This document shows positions 1 to 7,946 of a stretch of 24,092 bases of DNA, one piece after another. Position numbers and translations under genes: made by a program. Positions within the stretch are counted from its first letter, which is position 1. Every line of letters starts with the position of its first letter. Below the pieces are notes generated by a model. The model searched no databases and had not been told where the DNA came from. It saw nothing but the letters and a program-made list of their open reading frames with translations. Source of the DNA: DATKPC01 sp035524275 (GTDB taxonomy: Bacteria; Pseudomonadota; Gammaproteobacteria; Burkholderiales; Burkholderiaceae_F); contig DATKPC010000134.1 of the NCBI GenBank assembly GCA_035524275.1, forward strand, positions 1 through 24,092, given 5' to 3'.

Positions 1-301
1 GCCATCTTCTTCGGGCGCGGCGCGTGCCATCCAGCGGATGCGATCCGTCGGAATCTCGCCGCGGCGGCCGCCGCACCGAACGCGAGGCACTTCACGGTTC
101 TCCCCGCAGGCGTTAAAGCGTTCTCGGGCCTGACCGAGGGCATTAGAATCCAGACCGACCTTCGGCGGTTCCACGGCTTGTCTATGCAGGCTTTGGGGGC
201 AATCCGACCGAGGCGACAGGCCGCGCGCGCAGCGCGACGACCCGTATCGATTCCAAGCAGGCCCAACTCACGCGCGGGGCGCGTCACCCGGAGACAGACC
301 C
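1..301. other. Left-edge region, no firmly supported gene
   Basis: I see no convincing gene here. On the minus strand, reading off the left edge, two frames stay open. One could begin at a GTG near position 90 just after a GGGGAG that looks like a ribosome binding site. In the other frame the residues VRCGGRRGEIPTDRIRWMA look protein-like. I cannot tell which frame is used and recognise no family. The rest is probably the 5' region of the rightward ABC operon. A TAGAAT at 144-149 (+) could be a -10 box but has no good -35 partner. Confidence 0.25.
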
Positions 302-1567
302 ATGTTGCATCCCGAATCGAAGCCCGACGCGGCGTGGCCGCGTCGCCGAGTCCTGAAGGTCGCCGCCGGCGCCGGCCTGGCGCAGCTGGCGTCGCCCTTC
401 GTGCAGACGGCGCGGGCCGCCGACAAAGTGCGCATCGGCTTGGACAACCCCCTCACCGGCACCTACGCGGCGCTCGGCAAGAACGAGCTTGCCGGGGCCC
501 AGCTCGCGATCGACCAGATCAATGCCAAGGGCGGCATCCTCGGCCGCCCGGTCGAACTGCTGGTCGAGGACTCCACGAGCGGTGACGCCGGCACGGCCGT
601 GCAGAAGGCGCGCAAGCTGATCGAGCGCGACAGGGTCGACTTCCTGCTCGGCAACGTCAATTCCGCGCTGGCGCTGGCGATGGCGCAGGTCAGCAACGAG
701 AAGGGCGTGCTTCACGTCGTGCCCGGCGGCCACACGGATGCCGTCACCGGCGCGAGCTGCCACTGGAACGTGTTCCGCATCTGCAATACGACGCAGATGG
801 AGGCCAACGCCGTCGCGCCGACGCTGATCAAGCGCGCGGGCAAGAAGTGGTACTACATCACCCCGGACTACGCGTTCGGCCACACGCTCCAGGGCGGGCT
901 CGAGAAGGCCTGCGCCCAGTACGGCGGCACCAAGGTCGGCGGCGACCTGACGCCGCTGGGGACGACCGATTTCTCGTCGTACCTGATCAAGGCGCAGGCC
1001 GCGAATCCGGACGTCATCATCTTCACGCTGGCCGGCGACGACATGGTCAACGCGCTGAAGCAGGCGGTGCAGTTCGGGCTCGACAAGCGACTGCACCTGG
1101 CCGGCGCGCAGCAGGAACTCGAGGTGCTGCTGGGACTGCCGGAGACGGCGCGCGTCGGCTACTGGGTCTTCGAGTGGTATTGGAAGCAGGCTGGTGTGCC
1201 GCACGTCGCCGAATTCGTCGCCGAGATCCGCAAGCGCACTGGAAGCGTGCCCACGGCGCGTACCTTCTTCGGCTTTGCTTCGACGTGGACCTGCGCGCTG
1301 GCGGCCAACGGCGCCAAGTCGCTCGAGGCGGTCAAGATGGCGAAGTTCCTGCAGGACTTCAAGCTGCCGCCCGAGGTCGCACTGATGCCCGACGCGCCGT
1401 TCTTCCGCGCCGCGCAGAACCAGCTCATCCCCGACCTGTTCGTCGGCCAAGCCCAGGCCAAGGGCGACTCGCCCGAGGACCTGTTCAACGTCACCGACGT
1501 CGTCAACGGCACGCAGGCCGCCGGCACGGCCCAGGACTCGGGCTGCAAGATGACTTGGCCAACCTGA
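302..1567 (+). CDS. ABC transporter substrate-binding protein, branched-chain amino acid (HAAT/LivK-like) type
   Basis: This is the periplasmic solute receptor of the five-gene importer that follows (421 aa). Residues 14-19 (RRRVLK) fit a twin-arginine motif, followed by a hydrophobic AAGAGLAQLA stretch and a likely cleavage site near residue 40 (ARAA/DK), so Tat export is likely. The mature part starts with VRIGLDNPLTGTYAALG and continues with GAQLAIDQINAKGGILGRPVELLVED, the typical opening of Peripla_BP_6 amino-acid/amide receptors; the length is normal. The ATG at 302 has GGAG about 8 nt upstream. The family binds leucine-type amino acids, but also amides, urea and aromatic acids, so the ligand cannot be read from sequence. 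A 172-bp structured gap separates it from the permease gene, which would allow the receptor to be made in excess. Confidence 0.93.
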   Translation: MLHPESKPDAAWPRRRVLKVAAGAGLAQLASPFVQTARAADKVRIGLDNPLTGTYAALGKNELAGAQLAIDQINAKGGILGRPVELLVEDSTSGDAGTAVQKARKLIERDRVDFLLGNVNSALALAMAQVSNEKGVLHVVPGGHTDAVTGASCHWNVFRICNTTQMEANAVAPTLIKRAGKKWYYITPDYAFGHTLQGGLEKACAQYGGTKVGGDLTPLGTTDFSSYLIKAQAANPDVIIFTLAGDDMVNALKQAVQFGLDKRLHLAGAQQELEVLLGLPETARVGYWVFEWYWKQAGVPHVAEFVAEIRKRTGSVPTARTFFGFASTWTCALAANGAKSLEAVKMAKFLQDFKLPPEVALMPDAPFFRAAQNQLIPDLFVGQAQAKGDSPEDLFNVTDVVNGTQAAGTAQDSGCKMTWPT

Positions 1568-1601
1568 TACCCGCGAGCGAGAGCCGGCGGCGCGGGCCGG
1601 A

Positions 1602-1677
1602 GCGGCGCGCGCCGCGCGTCCGGATCGCGCGAACGCCGGCGCTTCGCCGTCCCCTGGACGTGCCGCGGAGACCGCGG
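1602..1677 (+). promoter_or_regulatory. Cluster of GC-rich hairpins between binding-protein and permease genes
   Basis: Three inverted repeats lie close together in the gap. The first is a 14-nt perfect palindrome GCGGCGCGCGCCGC at 1602-1615. The second is CGGCG-CTT-CGCCG at 1637-1649. The third is CCGCGG-AGA-CCGCGG at 1663-1677. None is followed by a T-run, so a classical intrinsic terminator is unlikely. Inference: intercistronic structures of this kind often stabilise the upstream message or attenuate read-through, giving more binding protein than membrane components. High GC alone also produces such repeats. Confidence 0.4.
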
Positions 1678-1739
1678 TGCAGACCTGTTCGCGCGCTTTG
1701 CCCCCGCACCGCCGCATCCCAATCGAGATCCACTGCGCG

Positions 1740-2609
1740 ATGACCCAACTGCTGCTTTTCAACATCTTCAACGGGCTGATCGTCGGCGCGTTCTATGCCC
1801 TGATGGCGCTCGGACTGTCGCTGATCCTCAACCTCAGTGGCGTCATCAACTTCGCCCACGGGGGCTTCCTCGCCATCGGCGCCTACCTCGCCTTCGCGCT
1901 GATGCCCGTTGTCGGGTTCTGGGGCGCGCTGCTCGTCGCGCCGCTGCTGACGGCCGTGCTCGGCCTCGTCGTCGAGCGGCTGCTGATCCGCCGTCTCTAC
2001 GGACGCGATCCGCTGTACAGCCTGCTGCTGACCTTCGGGCTGGCCTACATCCTCGAGGACGGCACGCGCTACATCTGGGGCGCGCAGAGCCTGCCGTTCC
2101 CGATCCCGCAGGCGTTGACGACGCCGCTGTCCTCCGAGTTCTTCTTCCTCACCGGCTATCGCCTGTTCATGGTCGCGCTCGTGGCGGTGGTCGTGGGCGC
2201 GATGTTCTACATCCTCAACCGCACCCGGCTGGGCATGCGCATCCGCGCTGGCACGCTCGACCTGGAGACGGTGTCGGTGCTGGGCGTCAATGTCGCCCTG
2301 CTGCGCAACCTGAACTTCGGGCTCGGAATCTACCTGGCGGGGCTGGCCGGCGTCCTGGCCGCCGGAATGCTGGGGCTTCAGCCGACGATCGGCACCTCGC
2401 TGATCATGCCCAGCTTCGTCGCCATCATCGTCGGCGGGCTGGGCAGCCTGCCGGGCACGCTGCTGGGCGGCCTGCTGATCGGCGTGGCCTCGGGCGTGAC
2501 GACCGTCTACTTTCCGTCGGCCACCGAGGCCGTGATGTACGTGATGATGGGCCTCGTGCTGCTGCTGCGGCCGCAGGGCCTGCTCGGCGAGGAGGGACGC
2601 ACGCAATGA
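1740..2609 (+). CDS. livH: Branched-chain amino acid ABC transporter permease LivH
   Basis: This is one of two inner-membrane permease subunits (289 aa). The start is taken as the ATG at 1740 because it begins directly with the first membrane segment (MTQLLLFNIFNGLIVGAFYALMALGLSLI). An upstream extension in the same frame is Arg/Pro-rich and unlike the family. Typical LivH features are visible: NLSGVINFAHGGFLAIGAY near residues 32-50, several hydrophobic helices, and a late VAIIVGGLGSLPGTLLGGLLIG segment. The gene ends in an ATGA overlap with the second permease, so translation is probably coupled. Length matches the family. The transported compound is unknown. Confidence 0.95.
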   Translation: MTQLLLFNIFNGLIVGAFYALMALGLSLILNLSGVINFAHGGFLAIGAYLAFALMPVVGFWGALLVAPLLTAVLGLVVERLLIRRLYGRDPLYSLLLTFGLAYILEDGTRYIWGAQSLPFPIPQALTTPLSSEFFFLTGYRLFMVALVAVVVGAMFYILNRTRLGMRIRAGTLDLETVSVLGVNVALLRNLNFGLGIYLAGLAGVLAAGMLGLQPTIGTSLIMPSFVAIIVGGLGSLPGTLLGGLLIGVASGVTTVYFPSATEAVMYVMMGLVLLLRPQGLLGEEGRTQ

Positions 2610-3556
2610 GCGCCCCCGGCAAGCGCGCCGCCACCGCGGCGATCTGGCTGGTCCTGCTGACGATGCCGTACTGGATGAACGCGGTCGGAGGCTATACCGA
2701 GCTCGCCTCCAGGGTGATCGTGATGGGCCTGGCGGCGATGGCGCTGAACTACCTGCTCGGCTTCACCGGCGTACTGTCGTTCGGCCACGCCGCGTACTTC
2801 GGGCTGGGCGCCTACGGCGCGGCGATGACGATCAAGTACCTCGTGCCGAGCACGGCGCTGGCCGTCGTCGTTGGCGTCGTCGTGGGCACCGTCGCGGCGG
2901 CGGCGATCGGCGCGCTGATCCGCAAGCTGCGCGGCACCTACTTCGCGATGGTGACGATCGCCTTCGGCCAGGTCTTCTACTTCATTGCCTTCCGCTGGAA
3001 CTCGGTGACCGGCGGCGACGACGGCATGACCGGCTGGCAGCGGCAGCCGCTCGACCTGGGCTTCACCACCGTCGACATCCTGCACCAAGACAAGGCGTTC
3101 TACTTCCTGTGCCTGGCGCTGTTCGCGCTGGCCGTCGGTGCCATGGCGCTGCTGCTGCGTTCGCCGCTGGGGCGTGCTCAGCTCGCGATCCGCGAGAACG
3201 AGCGCCGGGCGCGCTTCCTCGGCATCCCCGTGGAGTTCCACATCTGGCTGTCGTTCGTAATCTCGGGCGCCTTCGCCGCGCTGGCCGGCACGATGTACGC
3301 GCTGCTGAGCAATTTCACCGACCCGCGTTCGCTGCACTGGACCCTGTCGGGCAATTTCGTGATCATGTCCGTGATGGGCGGGATGCGATCATTCTGGGGG
3401 CCACTGGTGGGCGCGGCGATCTTCGTCGTGCTGCAGGACTACGTCTCGAGCCACACGGAGAACTGGATGTCGATCATCGGCCTGTTCTTCGTCCTGGTCG
3501 TCAGCTTCTTCCCGCGCGGCGTGCTCGGCATGCTGCGTCGCAAGACGACATCATGA
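2606..3556 (+). CDS. livM: Branched-chain amino acid ABC transporter permease LivM
   Basis: This is the second permease subunit (316 aa), forming the membrane channel with LivH. The hallmark YLLGFTGVLSFGHAAYFGLGAYG near residues 49-71 is present, as are the IRKLRGTYFAMVTIAFGQVFY segment and the C-terminal SFWGPLVGAAIFVVLQDY region. The start ATG at 2606 overlaps the livH stop (ATGA), and the stop overlaps the next ATG in the same way at 3553. It is a normal-length family member with no sign of damage. Such tight packing means that LivH, LivM, LivG and LivF are very likely made from one message at similar levels. Confidence 0.95.
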   Translation: MSAPGKRAATAAIWLVLLTMPYWMNAVGGYTELASRVIVMGLAAMALNYLLGFTGVLSFGHAAYFGLGAYGAAMTIKYLVPSTALAVVVGVVVGTVAAAAIGALIRKLRGTYFAMVTIAFGQVFYFIAFRWNSVTGGDDGMTGWQRQPLDLGFTTVDILHQDKAFYFLCLALFALAVGAMALLLRSPLGRAQLAIRENERRARFLGIPVEFHIWLSFVISGAFAALAGTMYALLSNFTDPRSLHWTLSGNFVIMSVMGGMRSFWGPLVGAAIFVVLQDYVSSHTENWMSIIGLFFVLVVSFFPRGVLGMLRRKTTS

Positions 3557-4302
3557 CGCTGTTGCGCGTCCAGAACGTCCGGCGCCAATTCGGCAGCCTG
3601 GTGGCCGTCAACGACGTCACGCTGGTCGTCGAGCCCGGCGAGTGCCGGGCCGTGATCGGCCCCAATGGCGCTGGAAAGACGACGTTCTTCAATCTCATCA
3701 GCGGTTTCTTCCCACCCACATCGGGCAAGATCCTGTTCGACGACCGCGACATCACGGCGTGGTCGCCCGAGCAGCGCGTAGCCGGCGGCATGGCGCGTAC
3801 CTTCCAGATCACCGAGATCTTCCCCGAACTGAGCGTGCGCGAGAACCTGCGCATTCCGGTCGAGGTGGCCGGCGGCCTGCGACTGAAACCTTGGCTGTCG
3901 AGCGCCGACGATACCCGCATCCGCCAGCGCGTCGACGAACTGCTGGCCGCCGGCGGCCTGGCCGAGAAGGCCGACCGGCTGGTCGGGGAGCTTTCGCACG
4001 GCGACCAGCGCGCCACCGAGATCATGATGTCGATCGCGCTCAAGCCCCGGCTGCTGCTGCTCGACGAGCCCACCGCCGGCATGGGCGACCAGGAGACCTA
4101 CCACATCGCGCGGCTGATCCGACGCCTGCACCGCGACCAGCGGCTGAGTATCGTGCTGATCGAGCACGACATGCGCGTCGTGTTCAACCTTGCCGACCGA
4201 ATCATGGTGCTGGCCGAGGGCGCGATGCTCGCGGAGGGCACGCCCGACGAGATCGCGAAGGACGAGCGGGTGCAGGCCGCCTATCTCGGGACCGCCGAAT
4301 GA
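3553..4302 (+). CDS. livG: ABC transporter ATP-binding protein LivG
   Basis: This is one of the two cytoplasmic ATPases that power the importer (249 aa). The Walker A motif is GPNGAGKT at residues 36-43, the signature is LSHGDQR (the usual LivG variant of LSGGQ), and Walker B is LLLLDEP followed by TAGMG. The switch His is in IVLIEHDM. MARTFQITEIFPELSVRENL is the LivG-type Q-loop region. The start is the ATG at 3553, overlapping the livM stop, because the family fold begins there (LLRVQNVRRQFG); the same frame is open further upstream but lies inside livM. Its stop overlaps the livF start (ATGA at 4299-4302). Confidence 0.95.
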   Translation: MTLLRVQNVRRQFGSLVAVNDVTLVVEPGECRAVIGPNGAGKTTFFNLISGFFPPTSGKILFDDRDITAWSPEQRVAGGMARTFQITEIFPELSVRENLRIPVEVAGGLRLKPWLSSADDTRIRQRVDELLAAGGLAEKADRLVGELSHGDQRATEIMMSIALKPRLLLLDEPTAGMGDQETYHIARLIRRLHRDQRLSIVLIEHDMRVVFNLADRIMVLAEGAMLAEGTPDEIAKDERVQAAYLGTAE

Positions 4303-5024
4303 ACCTGATCGAAGCGCAAGGCCTGCACACGTTCTACGGCAAGAGCCACATCCTCTACGGCGTCGGCCTGACCGTGCGCGAAGGGGAGATCGTCACCCTG
4401 CTGGGGCGCAACGGTGCCGGCAAGTCGACGACGCTGCGCACCCTGATCGGGCTGACGCCGCCGCGCCAGGGCACGGTGCGCATGTTCGGCCGCGAGACGA
4501 CGGATTGGATGCCGCACCGGGTGGCGGCGCTCGGCGTCGGATTCGTCCCGGAGGGGCGCAAGATCTTCCGGAACCTCACCGTCGACGAGAACCTGCGGGT
4601 GCCGACCGAGCGGCCCGGCGCGTGGACCATCGACCGCGTCTACCAGCTCTTCCCGCGCCTGCTCGAACGCCGGCAGAGCAAGGGCGGGCAGCTGTCCGGC
4701 GGCGAGCAGGAGATGCTCGCGATTTCGCGCGCGCTGTTGCTCAACCCCAAGGTGCTGATCCTCGACGAGCCCTCGCAGGGCCTCGCGCCGCTGATCGTCA
4801 AGCAGGTGTTCGAGGTCATCCAGACCGCGAGCGCCGAAGGCGCCGCGGTGCTGCTGGTCGAGCAGAACGTGCGCGCCGCGGTCGCGATCGCCGACCGCGC
4901 GTACGTGCTGGAGCACGGCAACCTGGCCTACGAGGGCCCGGCCGCGGAATTCGCGCGCGACGAGGAGCGCGTGCGCGCGCTGGCCGGCGCCAGCGCCGAG
5001 ACCTGGGACGATCTGGACAGCTGA
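4299..5024 (+). CDS. livF: ABC transporter ATP-binding protein LivF
   Basis: This is the second ATPase subunit (241 aa), which pairs with LivG under the LivH/LivM permease. Walker A is GRNGAGKS at residues 36-43, the signature is LSGGEQEML, and Walker B is VLILDEPSQGLAP; VLLVEQNV carries Gln-Asn where other ABC proteins have the switch His, as is normal for LivF. GVGFVPEGRKIFRNLTVDEN is the LivF Q-loop region. It is the last gene of the operon and ends with a short acidic tail. No clear terminator hairpin follows; the next 100 bases contain only a G-run and A-rich patches. Confidence 0.95.
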   Translation: MNLIEAQGLHTFYGKSHILYGVGLTVREGEIVTLLGRNGAGKSTTLRTLIGLTPPRQGTVRMFGRETTDWMPHRVAALGVGFVPEGRKIFRNLTVDENLRVPTERPGAWTIDRVYQLFPRLLERRQSKGGQLSGGEQEMLAISRALLLNPKVLILDEPSQGLAPLIVKQVFEVIQTASAEGAAVLLVEQNVRAAVAIADRAYVLEHGNLAYEGPAAEFARDEERVRALAGASAETWDDLDS

Positions 5025-5251
5025 CGGCGCGGGGGGTTAAAACAACGCGGTCGGGGCGTTGGCGTCCGAACTCGGCTCGAAACGGCGGGGTTGCCCACCG
5101 GCGATAGACCGAAAAACAACGCATGGCTTGGCCTCGCAAACCGCTCTTGCAAAGACCTTCGAAAACGTCGATCCTCGGACCCGTTTTGGGCGGATTGCTT
5201 CGCCGTAGGCACCGGTTTGGTTCCCACCCCCGTCACGGGTCGAGGCGCAAC

Positions 5252-5554
5252 TTGCAACGACTGACCGCTTTCCTGGCATTGCTCTCTGCCACGGCGACGG
5301 CCTTTGCCGTGAAGCCCTGCGAGGAACTCAAGCGCGAGATCGCGGCACAGCTCGACGCAAACCACGTCGACGGGTACACGCTGCAGATCGTCGCGAACGA
5401 TGACACGCGCGGGCGGACGGTCGTCGGGACCTGCGACGGCGGAACCCGAAAGATCGTCTATGAAAATCATGCGGCCGAGGCAAGCCGGGCGCGGGACGCG
5501 AAAGACGGTAGCCTGAAAGACGGCAGCCTGAAGGACGTTGCGCCCACGCGCTGA
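5252..5554 (+). CDS. DUF1161 family small secreted protein
   Basis: This is a small exported protein of unknown function. I place the start at the TTG at 5252: from there the protein begins with a good Sec signal peptide (LTAFLALLSATATAFA) followed directly by the DUF1161 core, and GAGG lies 6 nt upstream. The same frame is open back to 5123, but that stretch is basic and unlike a signal sequence. The core has two cysteines, in KPCEELKREIAAQLDA and VVGTCDGGTRKIVY, which could form a disulfide in the periplasm. After the domain end the protein has an odd tail with two exact KDGSL repeats. The family call comes from memory of the motif pattern and is fairly sure. Confidence 0.75.
   Translation: MQRLTAFLALLSATATAFAVKPCEELKREIAAQLDANHVDGYTLQIVANDDTRGRTVVGTCDGGTRKIVYENHAAEASRARDAKDGSLKDGSLKDVAPTR
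5501..5537 (+). repeat. 15-bp tandem repeat in the DUF1161 gene tail
   Basis: AAAGACGGTAGCCTG (5501-5515) is followed by AAAGACGGCAGCCTG (5516-5530), one base different, and a partial third copy AAGGACG (5531-5537). In protein this reads KDGSL-KDGSL-KD. The repeat lies beyond the conserved domain, near the stop codon, and looks like a recent slippage or duplication product. Confidence 0.8.
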
Positions 5555-5610
5555 GACGACGCCGGTCCGTACCGCGACGTGGCGGCCCACGGGTTCCCCT
5601 CGCGACGAAA

Positions 5611-6384
5611 TCAGCCGGGCCGGCGAAAGCGAAAAACGAACTGGTCCGTGTGACCACGGACTGCAGGGTCGACGCTGCCGGTCAGATGGGAGTCGGCCGG
5701 ATTGGCCAGCACGTCGGACTCCGCGTCGAGCGTGAATCCGGCCGCGAGCGCCTCCTCGCGGACGAGCGCCGGATCGATCCGATGGCGGGTCTTGACGTCT
5801 CGCGCGCCCGAACCCGATTCGGCCGAGTGATCGAGCACGAGGAAGACCCCGCCTGGCTTCAGCGCCGCGAACACCGCCTTGTCGAACGCGACGAGGTCGG
5901 CGCCGGCAATGCCGTGCAGGTCGTGGTAGTTCTGCGAGGTCCAGACGACATCGACGTGCTGTGGCAGCTCCGGATTCGCGAGACGGAACGTCTCGACGCT
6001 GAGATTCGCGTAGTGCGGGTCCGCCGCGATCGCCCGAACGGCCGCGCCGGGTTCGGGTCCGTCGGACGAGCCTGGCGGCCTGGCCAACACCAGGGCGTGA
6101 ACCTGGCCGGCGGGCCCGACGACCGCGCTGAGGATCCGCGAGTAGTAGCCGCGTCCGGGGAGAAGTTCGACGACAACGTCGCCGCGCTTCACGCCGGCAA
6201 ATGCGACGCAAGCGGCCGGCTTGCGGTCGGCGTCACGTGAGCGGTCGGCGTCCGGCCGCGCCGGATCGGCAACCGCGGCATCGATCGCCGCGACGTCCAC
6301 GGGCGAACGCGATATCGACGCGCAGCCGGCGGCGAGCGTCGCAATCCAGGCCGCCGCCGCGATGGCGCGGGCAGAATTTTTCAT
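5611..6384 (-). CDS. Predicted SAM-dependent methyltransferase with lipoprotein-type signal (COG4798-like)
   Basis: This is a class I methyltransferase-fold protein (257 aa). The N-terminus is a signal peptide ending in LAAGC (Cys21), so export and lipidation are plausible although the lipobox is not ideal. The SAM-binding motif I is DVVVELLPGRGYYSRILS; GGVFLVLDHSAE is a later motif of the fold. VVWTSQNYHDLHG is typical of the exported predicted methyltransferases of this group. The start ATG at 6384 has GGGAGG just upstream. The substrate is unknown. It lies 171 bp after the SLOG-like gene, so it may have its own promoter. An exported methyltransferase is puzzling, because the periplasm is not known to supply SAM; the fold may have been reused. 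Confidence 0.82.
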   Translation of the reverse strand: MKNSARAIAAAAWIATLAAGCASISRSPVDVAAIDAAVADPARPDADRSRDADRKPAACVAFAGVKRGDVVVELLPGRGYYSRILSAVVGPAGQVHALVLARPPGSSDGPEPGAAVRAIAADPHYANLSVETFRLANPELPQHVDVVWTSQNYHDLHGIAGADLVAFDKAVFAALKPGGVFLVLDHSAESGSGARDVKTRHRIDPALVREEALAAGFTLDAESDVLANPADSHLTGSVDPAVRGHTDQFVFRFRRPG

Positions 6385-6453
6385 CGAAGGCCTCCCGGTC
6401 GGTGCTGGGCGGAATACGAGTCGCCGAAGCGATCATGGGTGCGGACGGCCGTG

Positions 6454-6483
6454 ATCATGGCGTCGCGTTGGACCGAATTGCAA
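6454..6483 (-). promoter_or_regulatory. Possible promoter of the exported methyltransferase gene
   Basis: On the minus strand a TTGCAA (6478-6483) is followed after 18 nt by CATGAT (6454-6459), each matching the sigma-70 consensus at four of six positions. It lies about 70 bp upstream of the ATG. Weak on its own; the 171-bp gap supports a promoter somewhere here. Confidence 0.25.
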
Positions 6484-6555
6484 TCCCCCGCCGGAGGAGG
6501 CAAACCGATCGCGTCCCTTCGCGCCCGGGATTGCGCGGTCCATGAAATTTTGATG

Positions 6556-7104
6556 TCAATCGGTTCCAGCCGTTGAGATCCGATTCGCGCCTTTCGCCAG
6601 TCCGAGATGGCTGAGGTGTGCCTGCAACTCGATGACGGATCCCCACGGCAGGATCGCAGAGTTCGCACGCTCGTCCGGCGGGTCCGCAAGCAACGTGTCG
6701 GACCAGCCACCGCAGCCAACGAGCGGCAGCAGCGGGCGCTTGTGGAGCCACGCAAGGTGGACCTCGGATTTCGTTCCGGCCCGCCCGCCGATGACGATGC
6801 ACGCATCGCCGGCCAACGCCATCAGGAGGTTGCGGGCGTCTCCCATGCCGCATGGGAGCACGACGGTTGCGGGCCAGTCCGGTGGGGGCATCTCGTCCGG
6901 CGGCACGATGCTCAACACCAGCCCGCCGGCCTGGATCGCGCGCTCGGCGGCAACCCGCGTCGCCGGACTGCCGCATCCGCTGACGACCGTGATCCCGAGC
7001 CTCGCCAGGACTCCCCCGGCATCGCCGGCGAGTTCGTAGGCGCGCGACCCGGGGTCGGCGCTTCCGAGTACGCACACTTGCGGCTTGCGATACGGGGCAT
7101 TCAT
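6556..7104 (-). CDS. SLOG/LOG-like Rossmann-fold nucleotide-binding protein (TIGR00725-like)
   Basis: This is a 182-aa protein of the SLOG superfamily, which includes LOG cytokinin-activating hydrolases, DprA-like domains and molybdenum cofactor carriers. The start strand is VCVLGSADPGS; SGCGSPATRVAAERAIQAGG matches the region where relatives have a Gly-rich phosphate-binding loop; IVIGGRAGTKSEVHLAW matches the GGxGTxxE signature. The chosen start, ATG at 7104, has GGGG a few bases upstream and lies 11 bp after the hydrolase stop, so the two are probably one transcript. The family binds nucleotides or nucleotide-derived ligands; which reaction it performs cannot be said. The N-terminal loop lacks the usual run of glycines, so it may be a diverged member. 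Confidence 0.75.
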   Translation of the reverse strand: MNAPYRKPQVCVLGSADPGSRAYELAGDAGGVLARLGITVVSGCGSPATRVAAERAIQAGGLVLSIVPPDEMPPPDWPATVVLPCGMGDARNLLMALAGDACIVIGGRAGTKSEVHLAWLHKRPLLPLVGCGGWSDTLLADPPDERANSAILPWGSVIELQAHLSHLGLAKGANRISTAGTD

Positions 7105-7115
7105 GGGTACCCCGC

Positions 7116-7895
7116 TCAGGGCAGCGCGCGAGCCAGCCAGTCGTCGATGAAGTCCGCCATCTCCTCCCAGCCGGGCGCCCCGATGCCGAAATGGTCCCGC
7201 CCAGGAAACTCCTTGAAATCCGTCATCGAACCGTTCTTGGCGTAACGGGCGAAATTGCTGTGATTCAACGACGGCGGAATGATGTGATCTCGTTCCCCGG
7301 CCGTGATCAGGAGCGGCGCGTGCGACTTCGCGAAATCGATGCGCCCGATCGCCCGCAGGCTTTCGCGCGGAACGCGGCGCGATTCCGGAACGACGAGGTC
7401 GTCGAACGCCTTGCGCTGCAATGCGAGGGGCAGCGTATTCGCGAATGCGTACTGGAAGTCCGCGAAACTCATCGCCCGAGGCGTCGAACCCGAAACGAAC
7501 GGATTGATCATCGGCCAATTCGAGCGAATGAACGACCATTTCATCGTGAAGACGCCCGCCGGCGGCGCCGGATCGATGGCCACGGCGGCGGCAACGGCGT
7601 CGCGGTTGAGGAGAATCTGGGCGACGAGGCCGCCCATCGAGTGTCCGATGACGATCGGTTTCTCGTCCAGGCTCGCGATGAACCGCAACTGATGTTCGAC
7701 GACCTGCGTCAGGTCCAGCCGCCCCAATGCCGGGTCCGGGTGCGCCGCACGCAATTCCGGAACCGCCCGGTCCCGCCCCGGCCATGCCGGGGCGTGGCAC
7801 CGGTATCCCTTCTGCGCGAAGCGGGCAAGCCACCCCGTCCAGCATTGGGGGGTCATGAACATCCCGTGGACGAAGACAATCGTTCTAGTGGACAA
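7116..7895 (-). CDS. Alpha/beta hydrolase
   Basis: This is a cytoplasmic alpha/beta-hydrolase-fold enzyme (259 aa). The oxyanion-hole HGM is at residues 10-12, the nucleophile elbow is GHSMGG with Ser86, the acid is probably Asp203 in GERDHIIP, and the base is His235 in GRDHFGI, so the triad is complete. The start codon is TTG at 7895: it has an excellent AGGAGGAGG ribosome binding site and the fold begins immediately (TIVFVHGM). The substrate is unknown. It is close behind the dihydropteroate synthase-related gene (51 bp) and directly ahead of the SLOG gene (11 bp), suggesting joint expression. Confidence 0.88.
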   Translation of the reverse strand: MSTRTIVFVHGMFMTPQCWTGWLARFAQKGYRCHAPAWPGRDRAVPELRAAHPDPALGRLDLTQVVEHQLRFIASLDEKPIVIGHSMGGLVAQILLNRDAVAAAVAIDPAPPAGVFTMKWSFIRSNWPMINPFVSGSTPRAMSFADFQYAFANTLPLALQRKAFDDLVVPESRRVPRESLRAIGRIDFAKSHAPLLITAGERDHIIPPSLNHSNFARYAKNGSMTDFKEFPGRDHFGIGAPGWEEMADFIDDWLARALP

Positions 7896-7946
7896 GCTTC
7901 CTCCTCCTCGCCAGAAAAAACGCTTCGATCCGTTGCCGAGGGTCGA

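Noticed and set aside
284..1771. Long open frame of 495 codons on the minus strand
   Set aside because: It lies opposite the clear binding-protein gene, is Arg/Gly/Ala-rich and shows no family motif; such antisense frames are expected in GC-rich DNA.
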